This document shows, in pieces, positions 8,318 through 17,717 of a stretch of 56,441 bases of DNA. Source of the stretch: Phycisphaerales bacterium. Its GTDB lineage: Bacteria > Planctomycetota > Phycisphaerae > Phycisphaerales > SM1A02. Each line of letters opens with the position of its first letter. Position 1 is the first letter of the stretch. The notes beneath the pieces are model-generated. The model saw only the letters and a list, made by a program, of their open reading frames with translations. It did no database searches and was not told the origin of the DNA. The stretch spans positions 1 through 56,441 of the forward strand of contig JABABS010000007.1 of the NCBI GenBank assembly GCA_014238125.1, read 5' to 3'. The position numbers and the translations under genes were made by a program.

Positions 8318-9211
8318 GTGATCCCTCAAACAACAGAAACTACTCCTAAAGAGGTCGTTAGTGCAGCCCTTTTTGTCGAACCCGAACTGATTAAAAGAAT
8401 TATCGCCGCGGAACTTCCTAAAAATCTCCAAGATGCTGCCCTCTACGCTGTAAGTGGTGGTGGAAAACGTGTTCGTCCCGCCCTCACACTTCTTTGTTGT
8501 GAAGCAGTCGGCGGTTCATGGGATGAAGCAATGGCAGCTGCGGTCGCTGTTGAGTACATACATTGCTTTAGCCTTGTGCACGACGACCTCCCTTGTATCG
8601 ATGATGACAATCTGCGGCGAGGAAAAGCCACCCTCCATATTCATACAAATGAAGCGATGGCAATACTTGCAGGCGATTTGCTCCTTCCCCTCGCCATGCA
8701 ACAAATATCAAATGGCACTCTTGAACCAACTCTTGAAGCACAACTTTGCCACACACTCTCAAAAGCAACTGTCGAAATGGTTAGAGGCCAAGTTTACGAT
8801 ACGCTCGGTGGCTTACCCGAACATCTCAATGATCTTGAAGGGCTTGAATCTATACACCGAAATAAAACTGGATCACTCATTCATGGGGCATGCAAAATGG
8901 GCGCTCTTTGTGGAAATGCAACCGATGATCAACTTCAAGCAATCGACACGTTCGGGCATTGCATCGGGTTGATGTTCCAGATCGTTGACGATCTTATCGA
9001 TCTTCACAGTCCAGCTCATCATGTTGGGAAAGCAACTGGAAAAGATGCAGCAGCTGGCAAAACAACATATCCGGGCGTCCTTGGTGTTGAAAAATCCAAA
9101 GCAGCAATCGAAAAACTAAAAAAACAGGCAAAAACCGCACTGAAAACACTTGGTAAAACAGGAAAGACTTTACAAACTTTCAATGTTTGGATGGCTTGCC
9201 GCACAAGATGA
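8318..9211 (+). CDS. ispA: Polyprenyl (farnesyl) diphosphate synthase, IspA type
   Basis: Condenses IPP with allylic diphosphates. 297 residues, the normal size. Seen: GGGKRVRP (substrate binding, about 47-54), the first Asp-rich motif DDLPCID (Asp89, Asp90, Asp95), RRGK just after it, and the second motif FQIVDDLID (about 221-229). Phe84, five residues before the first motif, is aromatic as in E. coli IspA, which by family rule points to a C15 product rather than C20. GTG start supported by the -10 box; no in-frame ATG lies upstream. dxs begins 21 nt after the stop, and its -10 box overlaps the end of this gene. Confidence 0.92.
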   Translation: MIPQTTETTPKEVVSAALFVEPELIKRIIAAELPKNLQDAALYAVSGGGKRVRPALTLLCCEAVGGSWDEAMAAAVAVEYIHCFSLVHDDLPCIDDDNLRRGKATLHIHTNEAMAILAGDLLLPLAMQQISNGTLEPTLEAQLCHTLSKATVEMVRGQVYDTLGGLPEHLNDLEGLESIHRNKTGSLIHGACKMGALCGNATDDQLQAIDTFGHCIGLMFQIVDDLIDLHSPAHHVGKATGKDAAAGKTTYPGVLGVEKSKAAIEKLKKQAKTALKTLGKTGKTLQTFNVWMACRTR

Positions 9212-9214
9212 TCG

Positions 9215-9220
9215 TACAAT
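9215..9220 (+). promoter_or_regulatory. Possible internal dxs -10 box
   Basis: GTACAAT, 12 nt before the dxs ATG at 9233. It would give a leader of about 6 nt without a Shine-Dalgarno. Confidence 0.4.
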
Positions 9221-9232
9221 ACACCCCTCGAG

Positions 9233-11179
9233 ATGGAACTTATTTACCTCCCTACAATTGAATCGCCAGCTGATCTTCGAAAGATTCCTGTCGACGAACT
9301 ACCAATTCTTGCCAAAGAATTGCGTCATGTCATTTGCGAACAAGTCAAGGAAAGCGGTGGTCATCTCGCACCAAACCTAGGTGTAGTAGAACTAACCATT
9401 GCGTTGCATTACGTATTCGACTTCTCGCACGATCGACTACTTTTCGATGTTGGACATCAATGTTACACCCACAAATTGCTTACGGGACGATTTCCACTCC
9501 TGAGTAAACTACGCCAACGAGGTGGTATGTCCGGATTTCCCAACCCCGATGAATCACCATTTGATTTGTTTACTGTTGGACACGCAGGAACTGCAATTTC
9601 AACAAGCGTTGGCATGGCTCGTGGTGATACGCTCAGTGGTGAAGGATTTGATCCTGAAACAAACGAAAACGGACGGCGCGTCGTGGCGTTTGTCGGCGAT
9701 GGCTCTATCGTAAACGGCGTTGCAATGGAAGGCTTGAACAACGCAGGAACTTTAAAACGACAATTCCTTGTCGTGCTCAACGACAACGGCATGAGCATCG
9801 CCAAACCACAAGGTGCGATTTCTGCTTACTTTGATCATCTTCGTGTTGGAACTACTTATCGTTCACTCAAACAAACTGCAAAGAACGTCATGGGCAAACT
9901 TCCCGGCGGTGCGATCCTTGGTGATTTTTCTCACCGCATGACAGAAATGATGAAAGACGCCATCTCCGCAGACTCTTGGTTTGAACATTTCGGTTTACTT
10001 ACAGTAGGTCCAATAGATGGTCACGATCTCCCGTCTCTCATTACTGCGCTCATAGAAATAAAAAATGTTGATCGCCCCCTCCTATTACACGTACATACAA
10101 TAAAGGGGAAGGGATTTTCATATTCTGAAGAAGACTCCACCGCGTTTCACTCACCAAAACCTTTTGAAGTAATCAAAGATGCTGTCAAGGTTCGTTCTGG
10201 AAGTCGGAGTTTCACCGATGCATACGCTGATGCAATGACCGAACTCATGCGGCACGATGAGCGAATCGTTGCTGCTACAGCAGCAATGCCAGATGGCACT
10301 GGGGTTGACAAATTGATAGAAAAGTTCCCAAACAGAGTGTGGGACACTGGCCTGTGTGAATCGCACGCTTTGGACATGCTTTCTGGTATGGCAAAAACTG
10401 GTTTCAAACCGTTTTTTGCTGTCTATTCAACATTCTTACAACGCGCGTTTGACCAAATATTCCAAGAGGTTGCGCTGCAAGGGTTACCAGTGAGATTGTG
10501 CTTAGACCGTGCTGGCGTTGTTGGAGGTGACGGCGCGGTACATCACGGATTTTGCGACATCGCACTGCTTCGTGTTTTTCCAAACGCTGCGCTTATGGCT
10601 GCCATCGATGAACCAACATTAAAAGCCGCACTTACATTTATGTCCGGTTATGAATCTGGTCTGAGCGCTGTTCGGTATCCAAGAGATTCTGTCCTTACCC
10701 AAGTTGGTACATGCGAACCATTTGTACTTGGCAAAGCACATCAACTTCGGAAAACTATCGAGCCAGATCTCGCCATTCTTGGTTACGGGCTTCCAACAAT
10801 TGCTGGCCTTGAAGTTGCCGCACAACTTGATGGTGCGCATTCAATTGATGTCTACGATGCACGGTTTGCAAAACCAGTAGATGGAGAGTTACTTGAGCAT
10901 CTCTTAACAAATGATATTCCAGTGATAACAGTTGAAGATCATTCCATCTCCGGCGGTTTTGGGGCAGCAGTACTCGAAGAAGCGTCAAACAGAAAACTTG
11001 ACACATCTTTAATTACAAGGCTCGCTTTACCAGATCGTTGGATCGGATACGGATCACGCCCCGAACAACTTCAAGAAGCTGGCATCGATGCTGAAGGCAT
11101 CGCACGATGTGTTGCTCAAATTCTTCACGAGCGACCAACCTCAATTCCAACTATCGAACAACCAATTACAGGTGGATAA
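9233..11179 (+). CDS. dxs: 1-deoxy-D-xylulose-5-phosphate synthase
   Basis: First step of the MEP pathway: thiamine-diphosphate-dependent joining of pyruvate and glyceraldehyde 3-phosphate. 648 residues, close to the usual 620-650. Seen: GGHLAPNLGVVELT and DVGHQCYTHKLLTGR at the N-terminus, GHAGTAIS, the ThDP motif GDGSIVNGVAMEGLNNAG, KGKGFSYSE, the second-domain region around DTGLCESHALDM with its conserved Glu, DRAGVVGGDGAVHHG, and EDHSISGGFG in the transketolase C domain. The E-x-H-A stretch differs from the common form (ESHALDM rather than EQHAVTF). Follows ispA by 21 nt and precedes a glutamine amidotransferase by 9 nt. Confidence 0.95.
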   Translation: MELIYLPTIESPADLRKIPVDELPILAKELRHVICEQVKESGGHLAPNLGVVELTIALHYVFDFSHDRLLFDVGHQCYTHKLLTGRFPLLSKLRQRGGMSGFPNPDESPFDLFTVGHAGTAISTSVGMARGDTLSGEGFDPETNENGRRVVAFVGDGSIVNGVAMEGLNNAGTLKRQFLVVLNDNGMSIAKPQGAISAYFDHLRVGTTYRSLKQTAKNVMGKLPGGAILGDFSHRMTEMMKDAISADSWFEHFGLLTVGPIDGHDLPSLITALIEIKNVDRPLLLHVHTIKGKGFSYSEEDSTAFHSPKPFEVIKDAVKVRSGSRSFTDAYADAMTELMRHDERIVAATAAMPDGTGVDKLIEKFPNRVWDTGLCESHALDMLSGMAKTGFKPFFAVYSTFLQRAFDQIFQEVALQGLPVRLCLDRAGVVGGDGAVHHGFCDIALLRVFPNAALMAAIDEPTLKAALTFMSGYESGLSAVRYPRDSVLTQVGTCEPFVLGKAHQLRKTIEPDLAILGYGLPTIAGLEVAAQLDGAHSIDVYDARFAKPVDGELLEHLLTNDIPVITVEDHSISGGFGAAVLEEASNRKLDTSLITRLALPDRWIGYGSRPEQLQEAGIDAEGIARCVAQILHERPTSIPTIEQPITGG

Positions 11180-11188
11180 AGTCTCCTC

Positions 11189-11917
11189 ATGGCAATTCTA
11201 ATTATTGAACATAGTGAACGTACAGGATCTGATCGACTCGGAATCCGCCTGCGAAATGATGGACATCTTCTTAAAGTTGTGCGGGTGCACCTTGGTGAAA
11301 AATTACCGACAGAATTGCAAGGGCTCAACGGTATTATTTCTTGTGGCGGTCCTCAACCACCAGATTGCGATGAACCTTGGGTAAAACTGGAGCTCGATTT
11401 ACTCAAAGCAGCTGATGAAGCAGAACTTCCAATTCTTGGCATCTGCCTTGGTTGTCAATTGCTTGCACGCGCCCTGGGCGGAACGCTTTCGCATCTTCCG
11501 AAACCTGAACTCGGGTGGTTCGATATCACCCTCACGCCTGTTGGTCGTGAACATCCACTTTTCGCAGGCCAGCCATGGTGTGGTCCGCAGTTCCATTGGC
11601 ACCATTGGCAAGTCGAATCGTTACCAAAGGGTGCTGCAGTTCTCGCGTCAAGTGAAAACTGCAACATTCAAGCTTGGATGAAAGGTATCAACACTTTCGC
11701 AGTTCAATTCCATCCCGAATGTGAGCGATCTACTATCACCGACTGGATTAGTGATGATACTAGAACGCTGCATGAATATTCGATCGATGCAACAACAATT
11801 GAAAATGATTCCGACAGACTCTTTTCTGATTACGTGAGACTGACCGACAGATTCTTTGATGCCGTTTCGCAGATACTCATACCGATGTCATCTAGACTTA
11901 CGCGGCAAAAAATGTGA
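11189..11917 (+). CDS. Class I glutamine amidotransferase family protein
   Basis: 242 residues. The GATase1 fold is clear: GIISCGGPQPP, the nucleophile elbow GICLGCQLLA with Cys86, and the His-Glu pair in FHPE (His175, Glu177), so the Cys-His-Glu triad is complete and glutamine hydrolysis is likely. It resembles free-standing GuaA-type amidotransferases and gamma-Glu peptide hydrolases; no synthetase partner is adjacent, so the ammonia acceptor or true substrate is unknown. A C-terminal tail (about 185-242) carries no recognised motif. Nine nt after dxs; the following methyltransferase start overlaps its stop by 4 nt (GTGA). Confidence 0.82.
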   Translation: MAILIIEHSERTGSDRLGIRLRNDGHLLKVVRVHLGEKLPTELQGLNGIISCGGPQPPDCDEPWVKLELDLLKAADEAELPILGICLGCQLLARALGGTLSHLPKPELGWFDITLTPVGREHPLFAGQPWCGPQFHWHHWQVESLPKGAAVLASSENCNIQAWMKGINTFAVQFHPECERSTITDWISDDTRTLHEYSIDATTIENDSDRLFSDYVRLTDRFFDAVSQILIPMSSRLTRQKM

Positions 11918-12549
11918 GCGATTCACCGCACTATCTTCAGCCTTATCAAGAAGCAGTAAAAAATTACGGCGGGACTTTTGACGCAACACTCTGGAACTCC
12001 AAGGAAGGTCAAGTAAAACGCTTCGATGTTTTTTCTACTTTTGTCAATTTTAAAAATTGTTCTATTCTCGATGTTGGCTGCGGCATTGGCGACTTTGCTC
12101 AGTATCTTGTAGAAAAACACATTCTCTTTTCCTCTTTCCACGGTGTTGATGCCATGGAAGAAATGATCAACACTGCAAATAATCGTTCCTTAACAAATGC
12201 AATGTTTTCAGTGAGTGATGTCGTTAAATCAACTAATGATCTCCCTTTTGTAGATTGGATTACTTGCTCAGGTACCTTGAATGCGATGAACGAGTCCCTC
12301 GCCATTAAAGTAATCGATGCTCTTTTTGACCATTGCAGTGTCGGGCTTGCTTTCAATTTTCTCTCTGACCAATGCGGGCGGGATCCAAGCACCGAATCCT
12401 TAGAACCTGCTTCAAGATTTAACACTGTTGCATTTCTTGAGTATGCGATGCAAAAAACCCCTCTTGTTTCTTTTACCCAAACATACTTGAGTGGACATGA
12501 CGCGACAATTATCATGAAAAAATTAACGCAAAAAAAGAGCACGAAATAA
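11914..12549 (+). CDS. SAM-dependent methyltransferase, class I
   Basis: 211 residues from GTG, overlapping the previous stop by 4 nt. Motif I is ILDVGCGIGDF (51-61), and HGVDAMEEMI carries the acidic residue after the second strand. DWITCSGTLNAM is the expected post-motif region. The substrate cannot be told. It is the last gene of the ispA-dxs-amidotransferase run and is followed by a separate promoter for sppA. Relatives are often annotated simply as class I methyltransferases. Confidence 0.78.
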   Translation: MSDSPHYLQPYQEAVKNYGGTFDATLWNSKEGQVKRFDVFSTFVNFKNCSILDVGCGIGDFAQYLVEKHILFSSFHGVDAMEEMINTANNRSLTNAMFSVSDVVKSTNDLPFVDWITCSGTLNAMNESLAIKVIDALFDHCSVGLAFNFLSDQCGRDPSTESLEPASRFNTVAFLEYAMQKTPLVSFTQTYLSGHDATIIMKKLTQKKSTK

Positions 12550-12560
12550 GGCTTATGTTA

Positions 12561-12588
12561 TTGGTTTCGTAAAATTCTCCCGTACAAT
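12561..12588 (+). promoter_or_regulatory. sppA promoter
   Basis: TTGGTT (12561-12566), 16-nt spacer, TACAAT (12583-12588). Downstream, AATGGG and CCCATT (12586-12591 and 12598-12603) can pair just before the ribosome site GAGGAG (12605-12610), which lies 8 nt from the ATG. Confidence 0.6.
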
Positions 12589-12618
12589 GGGGCAAAACCC
12601 ATTTGAGGAGAATAAATT

Positions 12619-13644
12619 ATGGAACCTTCAACAACAAACAGTTCGTCTACGCAACGCCCAGCAACCATCCGAGTTTTAGCAACAAGCGGAGGTTTTCGTA
12701 CATTTATAGCTTTTTTAGCAGCATTGCTACTCTTTGTACTTGTCTTTTTGATTGGGGTTGGCACTGGAGTCACCGGTTTTGCTGCTGCCATCGAAGATCA
12801 AGGTATTGTCAGTGAATCGACTATGCATAAAGGAAATACATCCACAATTGCAATCCTTGATATTTTTGGCAGTATTACCGGCGCAACTTCTTCGTACGCC
12901 ACTTCTGCTGTCAATGAAATACTTGACAACAACCATATTAAGGCTGTTGTCCTTCGCGTTGATTCACCTGGTGGTGGGGTTACTGCTTCGGATGAAATTT
13001 GGAATGAAGTGCAACGACTTAAGAATGCAAACCTACCTGTCATTGCAAGTTATGGTGGTGTTGCGGCATCGGGTGGATATTACATTTCCTGTTGCAGTGA
13101 TTACATCATGGCGCAAGAAACTACGATCACGGGTTCAATTGGCGTCATTGCGAGCATTATGACATTCCAAGGAGCCTTAGAAAAACTAGGTATCAAACCC
13201 CTCACACTCATTGCAAAAGATTCACCTCAAAAATCTGTTGCAAATGATGTCTATAGAAATTGGACTGTTAAAGATAAACAAAAAGTAACTGGGTTTTTAG
13301 ATGCGGCATACAGTGTGTTTCTCAGCAGAGTCACAGAGGGACGCAGTCATGTTATCAAAGATCCAAAAACAATCGAAAGTGTTGCCAACGGTTCGGCATA
13401 CACATCTATAGAAGCACTCGAAAATGGACTGATCGATGGGATAGGGTATCTTTCAGACGCCCTCACAATCGCAATGGAACAGTCCAACCTACAAAATGCA
13501 GACCCAACAATTCTTCGTTTTTCACCACGCCAAGGTGGATTTGGTTCTCTTCTAGGTGCTTCCTCATCATCAAAATCAACTGATCAACTAAAATCGATAC
13601 TTCATGAGTTAACGTCTCCAGATTTACTGTACTTGTTTAACTAG
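12619..13644 (+). CDS. sppA: Signal peptide peptidase SppA-type membrane serine protease (S49)
   Basis: Degrades leftover signal peptides in the membrane. 341 residues: cytoplasmic tail, one membrane helix (about 28-55), then a single S49 domain as in the short Gram-positive-like form. Seen: VLRVDSPGGGV, the nucleophile Ser151 in VAASGGYYIS, TGSIGVI, and Lys205 in DSPQKS as the likely general base; the 54-residue spacing fits the B. subtilis Ser/Lys dyad. The start has a clear GAGGAG ribosome site. First gene of a same-strand run that continues to HPr. Confidence 0.92.
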   Translation: MEPSTTNSSSTQRPATIRVLATSGGFRTFIAFLAALLLFVLVFLIGVGTGVTGFAAAIEDQGIVSESTMHKGNTSTIAILDIFGSITGATSSYATSAVNEILDNNHIKAVVLRVDSPGGGVTASDEIWNEVQRLKNANLPVIASYGGVAASGGYYISCCSDYIMAQETTITGSIGVIASIMTFQGALEKLGIKPLTLIAKDSPQKSVANDVYRNWTVKDKQKVTGFLDAAYSVFLSRVTEGRSHVIKDPKTIESVANGSAYTSIEALENGLIDGIGYLSDALTIAMEQSNLQNADPTILRFSPRQGGFGSLLGASSSSKSTDQLKSILHELTSPDLLYLFN

Positions 13645-13659
13645 AAACGGATTATAAAA

Positions 13660-15738
13660 ATGTATATGCAACTTCTTTCGGCGGCATGCATTGCCGCCTG
13701 CGCTATCGGTTCGCCTATTAAACCAAACGGCATTACAAAAACTGATGTCGACCATGCTATCCAAAGAATCAAAATCGAACTCCTAGAGCGGTTCGATCAA
13801 CAAAAAGGATGGGAGCCAGAAGCCAATCACACTAACTGGCTCAGCAAGGGGCTTGGAGGCTCAACAGCTGTTGCAACCCTTGCGTTGCTCAGCGCTAATG
13901 AATCACAACACTCGCAAGTTCTTAACCTTGCCCTTAAACAACTAGAAGGCGTAAAAGGGCCAAGCACTTATGTTTGCTCACTAAAAACAATGATTTATTG
14001 CAGGCTTTCTCCGCACTACGATAAACAACTAAAAAGAGTCGTACGAAGACTTGTCGAAACCATGAACAAAACCGGGGGTTGGGGGTACAACACTGCCCCA
14101 CCAATTTCTGGGGATGATGCCTCTCCAATTATTCGGCAATTCGCTTCTATTGCTCTTCTTGAAGCACATCAAAATGGAATGCGAATCCCGAGAGAATGTT
14201 TTGGTGCAATTGCACAAGTATTAGTAGAAACACAACATTCCAATGGTGGATGGTCACATTCGCAAGAAGAAACTGCGCCAAACGCAACAGTTGCTGGTTT
14301 TAATTGTTTACTTGGAGCAGACGAAGTTCTTGGTAACAAATTTACACCTAGGCAACACCAAATTATGCAGCAATCTTTACAACAAGCACTCAGTTGGTTA
14401 AACAAAAACTACTCGCCAAAAAAAAATACTGGTGGAACTGCAATGATGTCCTACCTCTGTGGGTTAGAACGGGCGGCACTATGTTGTGGGCTCGATCAAC
14501 TTCACGGAAGAGACTGGTACCGAGAAGGCGTTGCAGCCGTTCTAAAAGCACATTTCGAATCTAAAAAAAAGGTCAAAGGTAGCACTGTGAATCTTTCGTT
14601 CGCACTCCTGTTCCTTACGGAAGGTAGAGTTCCATTAGCACTTGTTGAACTAAGAACAAACAAAACTGAAATGGACCCTAACCGCCTGTCTCGAAAAATA
14701 GCGGCGTCTGTTTCAAACCAAATTGAACAAACCCTCAGTTGGAGAGTTGTCACAGAAGATGACAACGTTGATCGTTGGCTTCAAGCACCACTTCTTCTTG
14801 TACAAAATCAACATGCACTTCCTGAAAGCCTTGAAGTAATGAGAGAATACCTTGACCTCGGAGGCTTGGTCCTGTTTTTTGGCGACAATAAAAATGCACA
14901 AACATTTTCAAAAGTTGCATCTAGACTTTGTCCAGAATCAACTCACAGTTCTACACGAAAAAAACACTGGGCACTCAATCTTATCCAAAACGCAAAAGGA
15001 ATACAGATTGAGAGTTGGAATGATGGGGTCCGTGATCGAATTATTCTTGTGCGAACCGATCCACATAAATACAACTCGAAAAAACAAACACAACTCACGA
15101 AAGCGATCGTAAATATTTGTTGTGGCGCTGCAGAACTTTCTAAGTGGAAAACGAGATTGTCTACACAACAAATAGAACTCGATCGAGATACAATCGTTCT
15201 CGCATCACACGCAGGCCGTTGGAACATTGAAAAACTCGGGTTAAGCCAACACGGGATTCCTGAAAAACCACTTGATCAACTTTCACTCTCACAAGTAGCT
15301 ATTGTTGGTGGAATTGATTCAAGTGAAGTCACAAATAAACTTGTGGAAGATGTCATTTCCACAGCTAAACGTGGTGTAGTGATCATCATTGAACCGATAG
15401 GCGGCCTTGGCGATTTTGCTTCAATGATGCGAACTAAAGTTGGCAATAAACTCTCCGCACTTTTCGAACAGGACAGTGAGCTCGTCAAACAAATAAATCC
15501 CATTGTTTCCCGTGGTTGGTCACAGTACAACAACTCGCGAGTTGCATCCCCGCTTGTTATCTCAGTTGGAACTGGTCAAATTATTTTCCTAGGTGGCGAT
15601 ATCAGAAACTCACTCCTTAATCAGCCCTCGTGGGGTGTTCACGGATATGACACACAGACATCAGTTTCGCTTTTACGTGCCCTCACCGAACGTGCAGGTA
15701 GAATAAACTCGCCCACTGTGAGTTTATTGGTACAGTAA
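13660..15738 (+). CDS. Prenyltransferase/squalene-cyclase-repeat protein with DUF4159-like domain
   Basis: 692 residues with an N-terminal signal peptide (about 1-17, Ala-rich). Residues about 25-330 hold alpha/alpha-barrel repeats of the terpene cyclase-like type (TGGWGYNT and SNGGWSHS are repeat cores). From about 360, QAPLLLVQNQHALPESL and MREYLDLGGLVLFFGDN match the start of DUF4159, a GATase-like fold seen in planctomycete surface or periplasmic proteins. The acidic DxDD of true squalene cyclases is not evident, so a binding or structural role is more likely than cyclisation. Starts 15 nt after sppA. Function unknown. Confidence 0.75.
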   Translation: MYMQLLSAACIAACAIGSPIKPNGITKTDVDHAIQRIKIELLERFDQQKGWEPEANHTNWLSKGLGGSTAVATLALLSANESQHSQVLNLALKQLEGVKGPSTYVCSLKTMIYCRLSPHYDKQLKRVVRRLVETMNKTGGWGYNTAPPISGDDASPIIRQFASIALLEAHQNGMRIPRECFGAIAQVLVETQHSNGGWSHSQEETAPNATVAGFNCLLGADEVLGNKFTPRQHQIMQQSLQQALSWLNKNYSPKKNTGGTAMMSYLCGLERAALCCGLDQLHGRDWYREGVAAVLKAHFESKKKVKGSTVNLSFALLFLTEGRVPLALVELRTNKTEMDPNRLSRKIAASVSNQIEQTLSWRVVTEDDNVDRWLQAPLLLVQNQHALPESLEVMREYLDLGGLVLFFGDNKNAQTFSKVASRLCPESTHSSTRKKHWALNLIQNAKGIQIESWNDGVRDRIILVRTDPHKYNSKKQTQLTKAIVNICCGAAELSKWKTRLSTQQIELDRDTIVLASHAGRWNIEKLGLSQHGIPEKPLDQLSLSQVAIVGGIDSSEVTNKLVEDVISTAKRGVVIIIEPIGGLGDFASMMRTKVGNKLSALFEQDSELVKQINPIVSRGWSQYNNSRVASPLVISVGTGQIIFLGGDIRNSLLNQPSWGVHGYDTQTSVSLLRALTERAGRINSPTVSLLVQ

Positions 15739-15748
15739 GTGCAACGCT

Positions 15749-16699
15749 ATGAAACACGCATCTTTGGCATCTCTAGCAATCACAATCATCGTTGCAACAA
15801 TGTGCAGCGCATGGATTTCATACAAAAGTACTGTGGAAACAGAAATACAAACGCTTCTTGCATCATCTTCAACAATCGATCAATTTGCTGGCATTGAAAA
15901 AGTCAAACATGAATCTTTTGATTCTCTTTTAAAAAGACTTACACCCCTGCTCGAGGGTGATGTAACCGTCTCCATGCGTGCAAGCCAACTGCTTGTCAAA
16001 AGTTCATTCCGTGACCATTGCGTAGAAAAACTCAAGCATGTTCTAGTTGATCCCGAGTTATACGAATCCGCAGTATGGTGGAATGAAAAAAAAACACATG
16101 TTTTCAACAACCCATACGATTGCACCCTTGCCTGTGATGCAAATATCAATCCATGGCTTCGCAGACTTGCCTCGCTCTATTGCGAAACACTCGACACTAC
16201 TTGCACACAAGCGCTTGTCACGATGCCGCTTCGCGATCGTGACTCGAGTGTTCTTCTTGCAACGCTTTCTATCTATAAACATGCAACGGTAGAAAATATT
16301 GCCCATTGGAAAGAAAGTGTTGACAGTGACAAAAGAAAAATTTATTGTTTACTACAAGGTTTTCTTCACAAGAAAATCGAGTATTTAGATTCCGATCCTC
16401 AAGTACAACACCTTGCTAACATCATCAATGAACAAAACACACAACTTGCGTGGCGTACCATGCACACAAAAGACGGACGTATCAATCCTGAGATTTTTCT
16501 TGCGGGTTTAATCATTGATAAAGACAGGTTTCTAAAAATTCTGATCAAATCAGCCCAGGCGAATGCGTGGCACCACCCAGAGCATCCTGTAGAACTTGCT
16601 AGAATTTTTATGCCAAACATCACTAAGTTTCTTCCACCTGAAGACAGAACGAAATGGTGGAACTTATTCGCTTGCGGACTCTTGACACAACAGCGATGA
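15749..16699 (+). CDS. Unknown membrane-anchored protein
   Basis: 316 residues that I do not recognise. An N-terminal hydrophobic segment (about 6-26) is likely an uncleaved anchor or signal peptide; the rest is mixed helical, with Trp- and Cys-containing stretches and weak HEAT-like periodicity (SMRASQLLVKSS, INPWLRRLASLYC). It sits 10 nt after the DUF4159 gene and 7 nt before the thioesterase, so it is translated within the same run. No catalytic motif seen. Confidence 0.7.
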   Translation: MKHASLASLAITIIVATMCSAWISYKSTVETEIQTLLASSSTIDQFAGIEKVKHESFDSLLKRLTPLLEGDVTVSMRASQLLVKSSFRDHCVEKLKHVLVDPELYESAVWWNEKKTHVFNNPYDCTLACDANINPWLRRLASLYCETLDTTCTQALVTMPLRDRDSSVLLATLSIYKHATVENIAHWKESVDSDKRKIYCLLQGFLHKKIEYLDSDPQVQHLANIINEQNTQLAWRTMHTKDGRINPEIFLAGLIIDKDRFLKILIKSAQANAWHHPEHPVELARIFMPNITKFLPPEDRTKWWNLFACGLLTQQR

Positions 16700-16706
16700 T
16701 ATACCT

Positions 16707-17120
16707 ATGACACCCTTGCAATCAACACCTACCACAGCACTCAGCGTCATCATGATGCCTCGCGACTCGAATGTGTATGGCACTATTTTTGGTGGCATTA
16801 TTTTATCTTATATTGATCAATCTGCATTCGTCGAAGCAAGAAGGCACGGTGTTCACCGCTGGGTCACCGCTTCAGTTGATAGAGTTGATTTCAAACAACC
16901 TGTTTATGTTGGTGACGTTGTTCGTTTTGTTACATGCACTACCAAAACAGGAAGTTCTTCCGTTGTTGTTGATATTAAAGTTGAGGCAGAACGATTTGAC
17001 TCCGGTGATCATGTCATTGTTACCGAAGCAACGCTAACGATGGTCAGCGTCAACGCCAATGGAAAGGCAATTCCATTTGATGGTCCGCCAACTGTTCAAG
17101 CTCGGAATGCCAAAGGGTGA
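16707..17120 (+). CDS. Acyl-CoA thioesterase, hotdog fold (YciA/4HBT-like)
   Basis: 137 residues. MMPRDSNVYGTIFGGIILSYID (residues 16-37) is the hallmark N-terminal motif of the YciA/acyl-CoA hydrolase group, with Asp37 in the catalytic position; TASVDRVDFKQPVYVGD follows as expected. Hydrolyses acyl-CoA to free acid and CoA; chain preference cannot be read. The stop overlaps the purN start by 4 nt. Confidence 0.88.
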   Translation: MTPLQSTPTTALSVIMMPRDSNVYGTIFGGIILSYIDQSAFVEARRHGVHRWVTASVDRVDFKQPVYVGDVVRFVTCTTKTGSSSVVVDIKVEAERFDSGDHVIVTEATLTMVSVNANGKAIPFDGPPTVQARNAKG

Positions 17121-17701
17121 CCATATCCCTTGGTGTTCTTTTTAGCGGTGGTGGTCGAACCATCCTCAACTTACTCGATTGTATCGATCGAGGTGAACTT
17201 GATGCATCAATTTCAATTGCAATTGCATCAAGAGAGGGGCTTGCAGGGACTGATCGACTCATCGAACGAGACATTGATGTTGCAATTGCGCAAGTTAGCG
17301 GAATGTCACTTGAAGAAGGTGACGCTCGTACAAATGTATGGCTTGCAGAATCAAAACCTGATCTAATTTGCCTTTGCGGATATCTACGTCGCTTAGAAAT
17401 CAAACCGTGGATGGTTGGAAAAGCTGTGAATATACATCCAGCTCTGCTCCCCGCCCATGGTGGTAAAGGTATGTATGGCATGCGGGTTCACAATTCTGTT
17501 CTTGAAAACGGCGATTTCACTTCTGGTTGCACAGTACATCTCGTTGATGGCGAATATGACCATGGACCAATAATTTTACAGCGTAAGTGCGAAATTCAAT
17601 CGGGTGATACACCGCAAGATCTTGCCGACATAGTGTTTGATCTTGAGTGTGAGGCGTATCCCGAAGCAATTAGGCAATTAGTCGCAATGATGCAACCTTG
17701 A
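17117..17701 (+). CDS. purN: Phosphoribosylglycinamide formyltransferase
   Basis: Third step of purine synthesis: moves a formyl group from 10-formyl-THF to GAR. 194 residues from GTG. Seen: LGVLFSGGGRTILNLL (phosphate loop), CLCGYLRRL, AVNIHPALLPAHGGKGMYG with the catalytic Asn and His, and VHLVDGEYDHGPII with the catalytic Asp. Overlaps the thioesterase by 4 nt. Relation to its neighbours is not obvious; purD lies far away at 50219-51673. Confidence 0.94.
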   Translation: MTISLGVLFSGGGRTILNLLDCIDRGELDASISIAIASREGLAGTDRLIERDIDVAIAQVSGMSLEEGDARTNVWLAESKPDLICLCGYLRRLEIKPWMVGKAVNIHPALLPAHGGKGMYGMRVHNSVLENGDFTSGCTVHLVDGEYDHGPIILQRKCEIQSGDTPQDLADIVFDLECEAYPEAIRQLVAMMQP

Positions 17702-17702
17702 C

Positions 17703-17708
17703 TATGAT
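17703..17708 (+). promoter_or_regulatory. Possible -10 box before the DUF502 gene
   Basis: TATGAT, 9 nt before the ATG at 17718, overlapping the end of purN. It could start a second transcript leading to the hibernation factor and PTS genes. Confidence 0.35.
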
Positions 17709-17717
17709 GCACCTTAG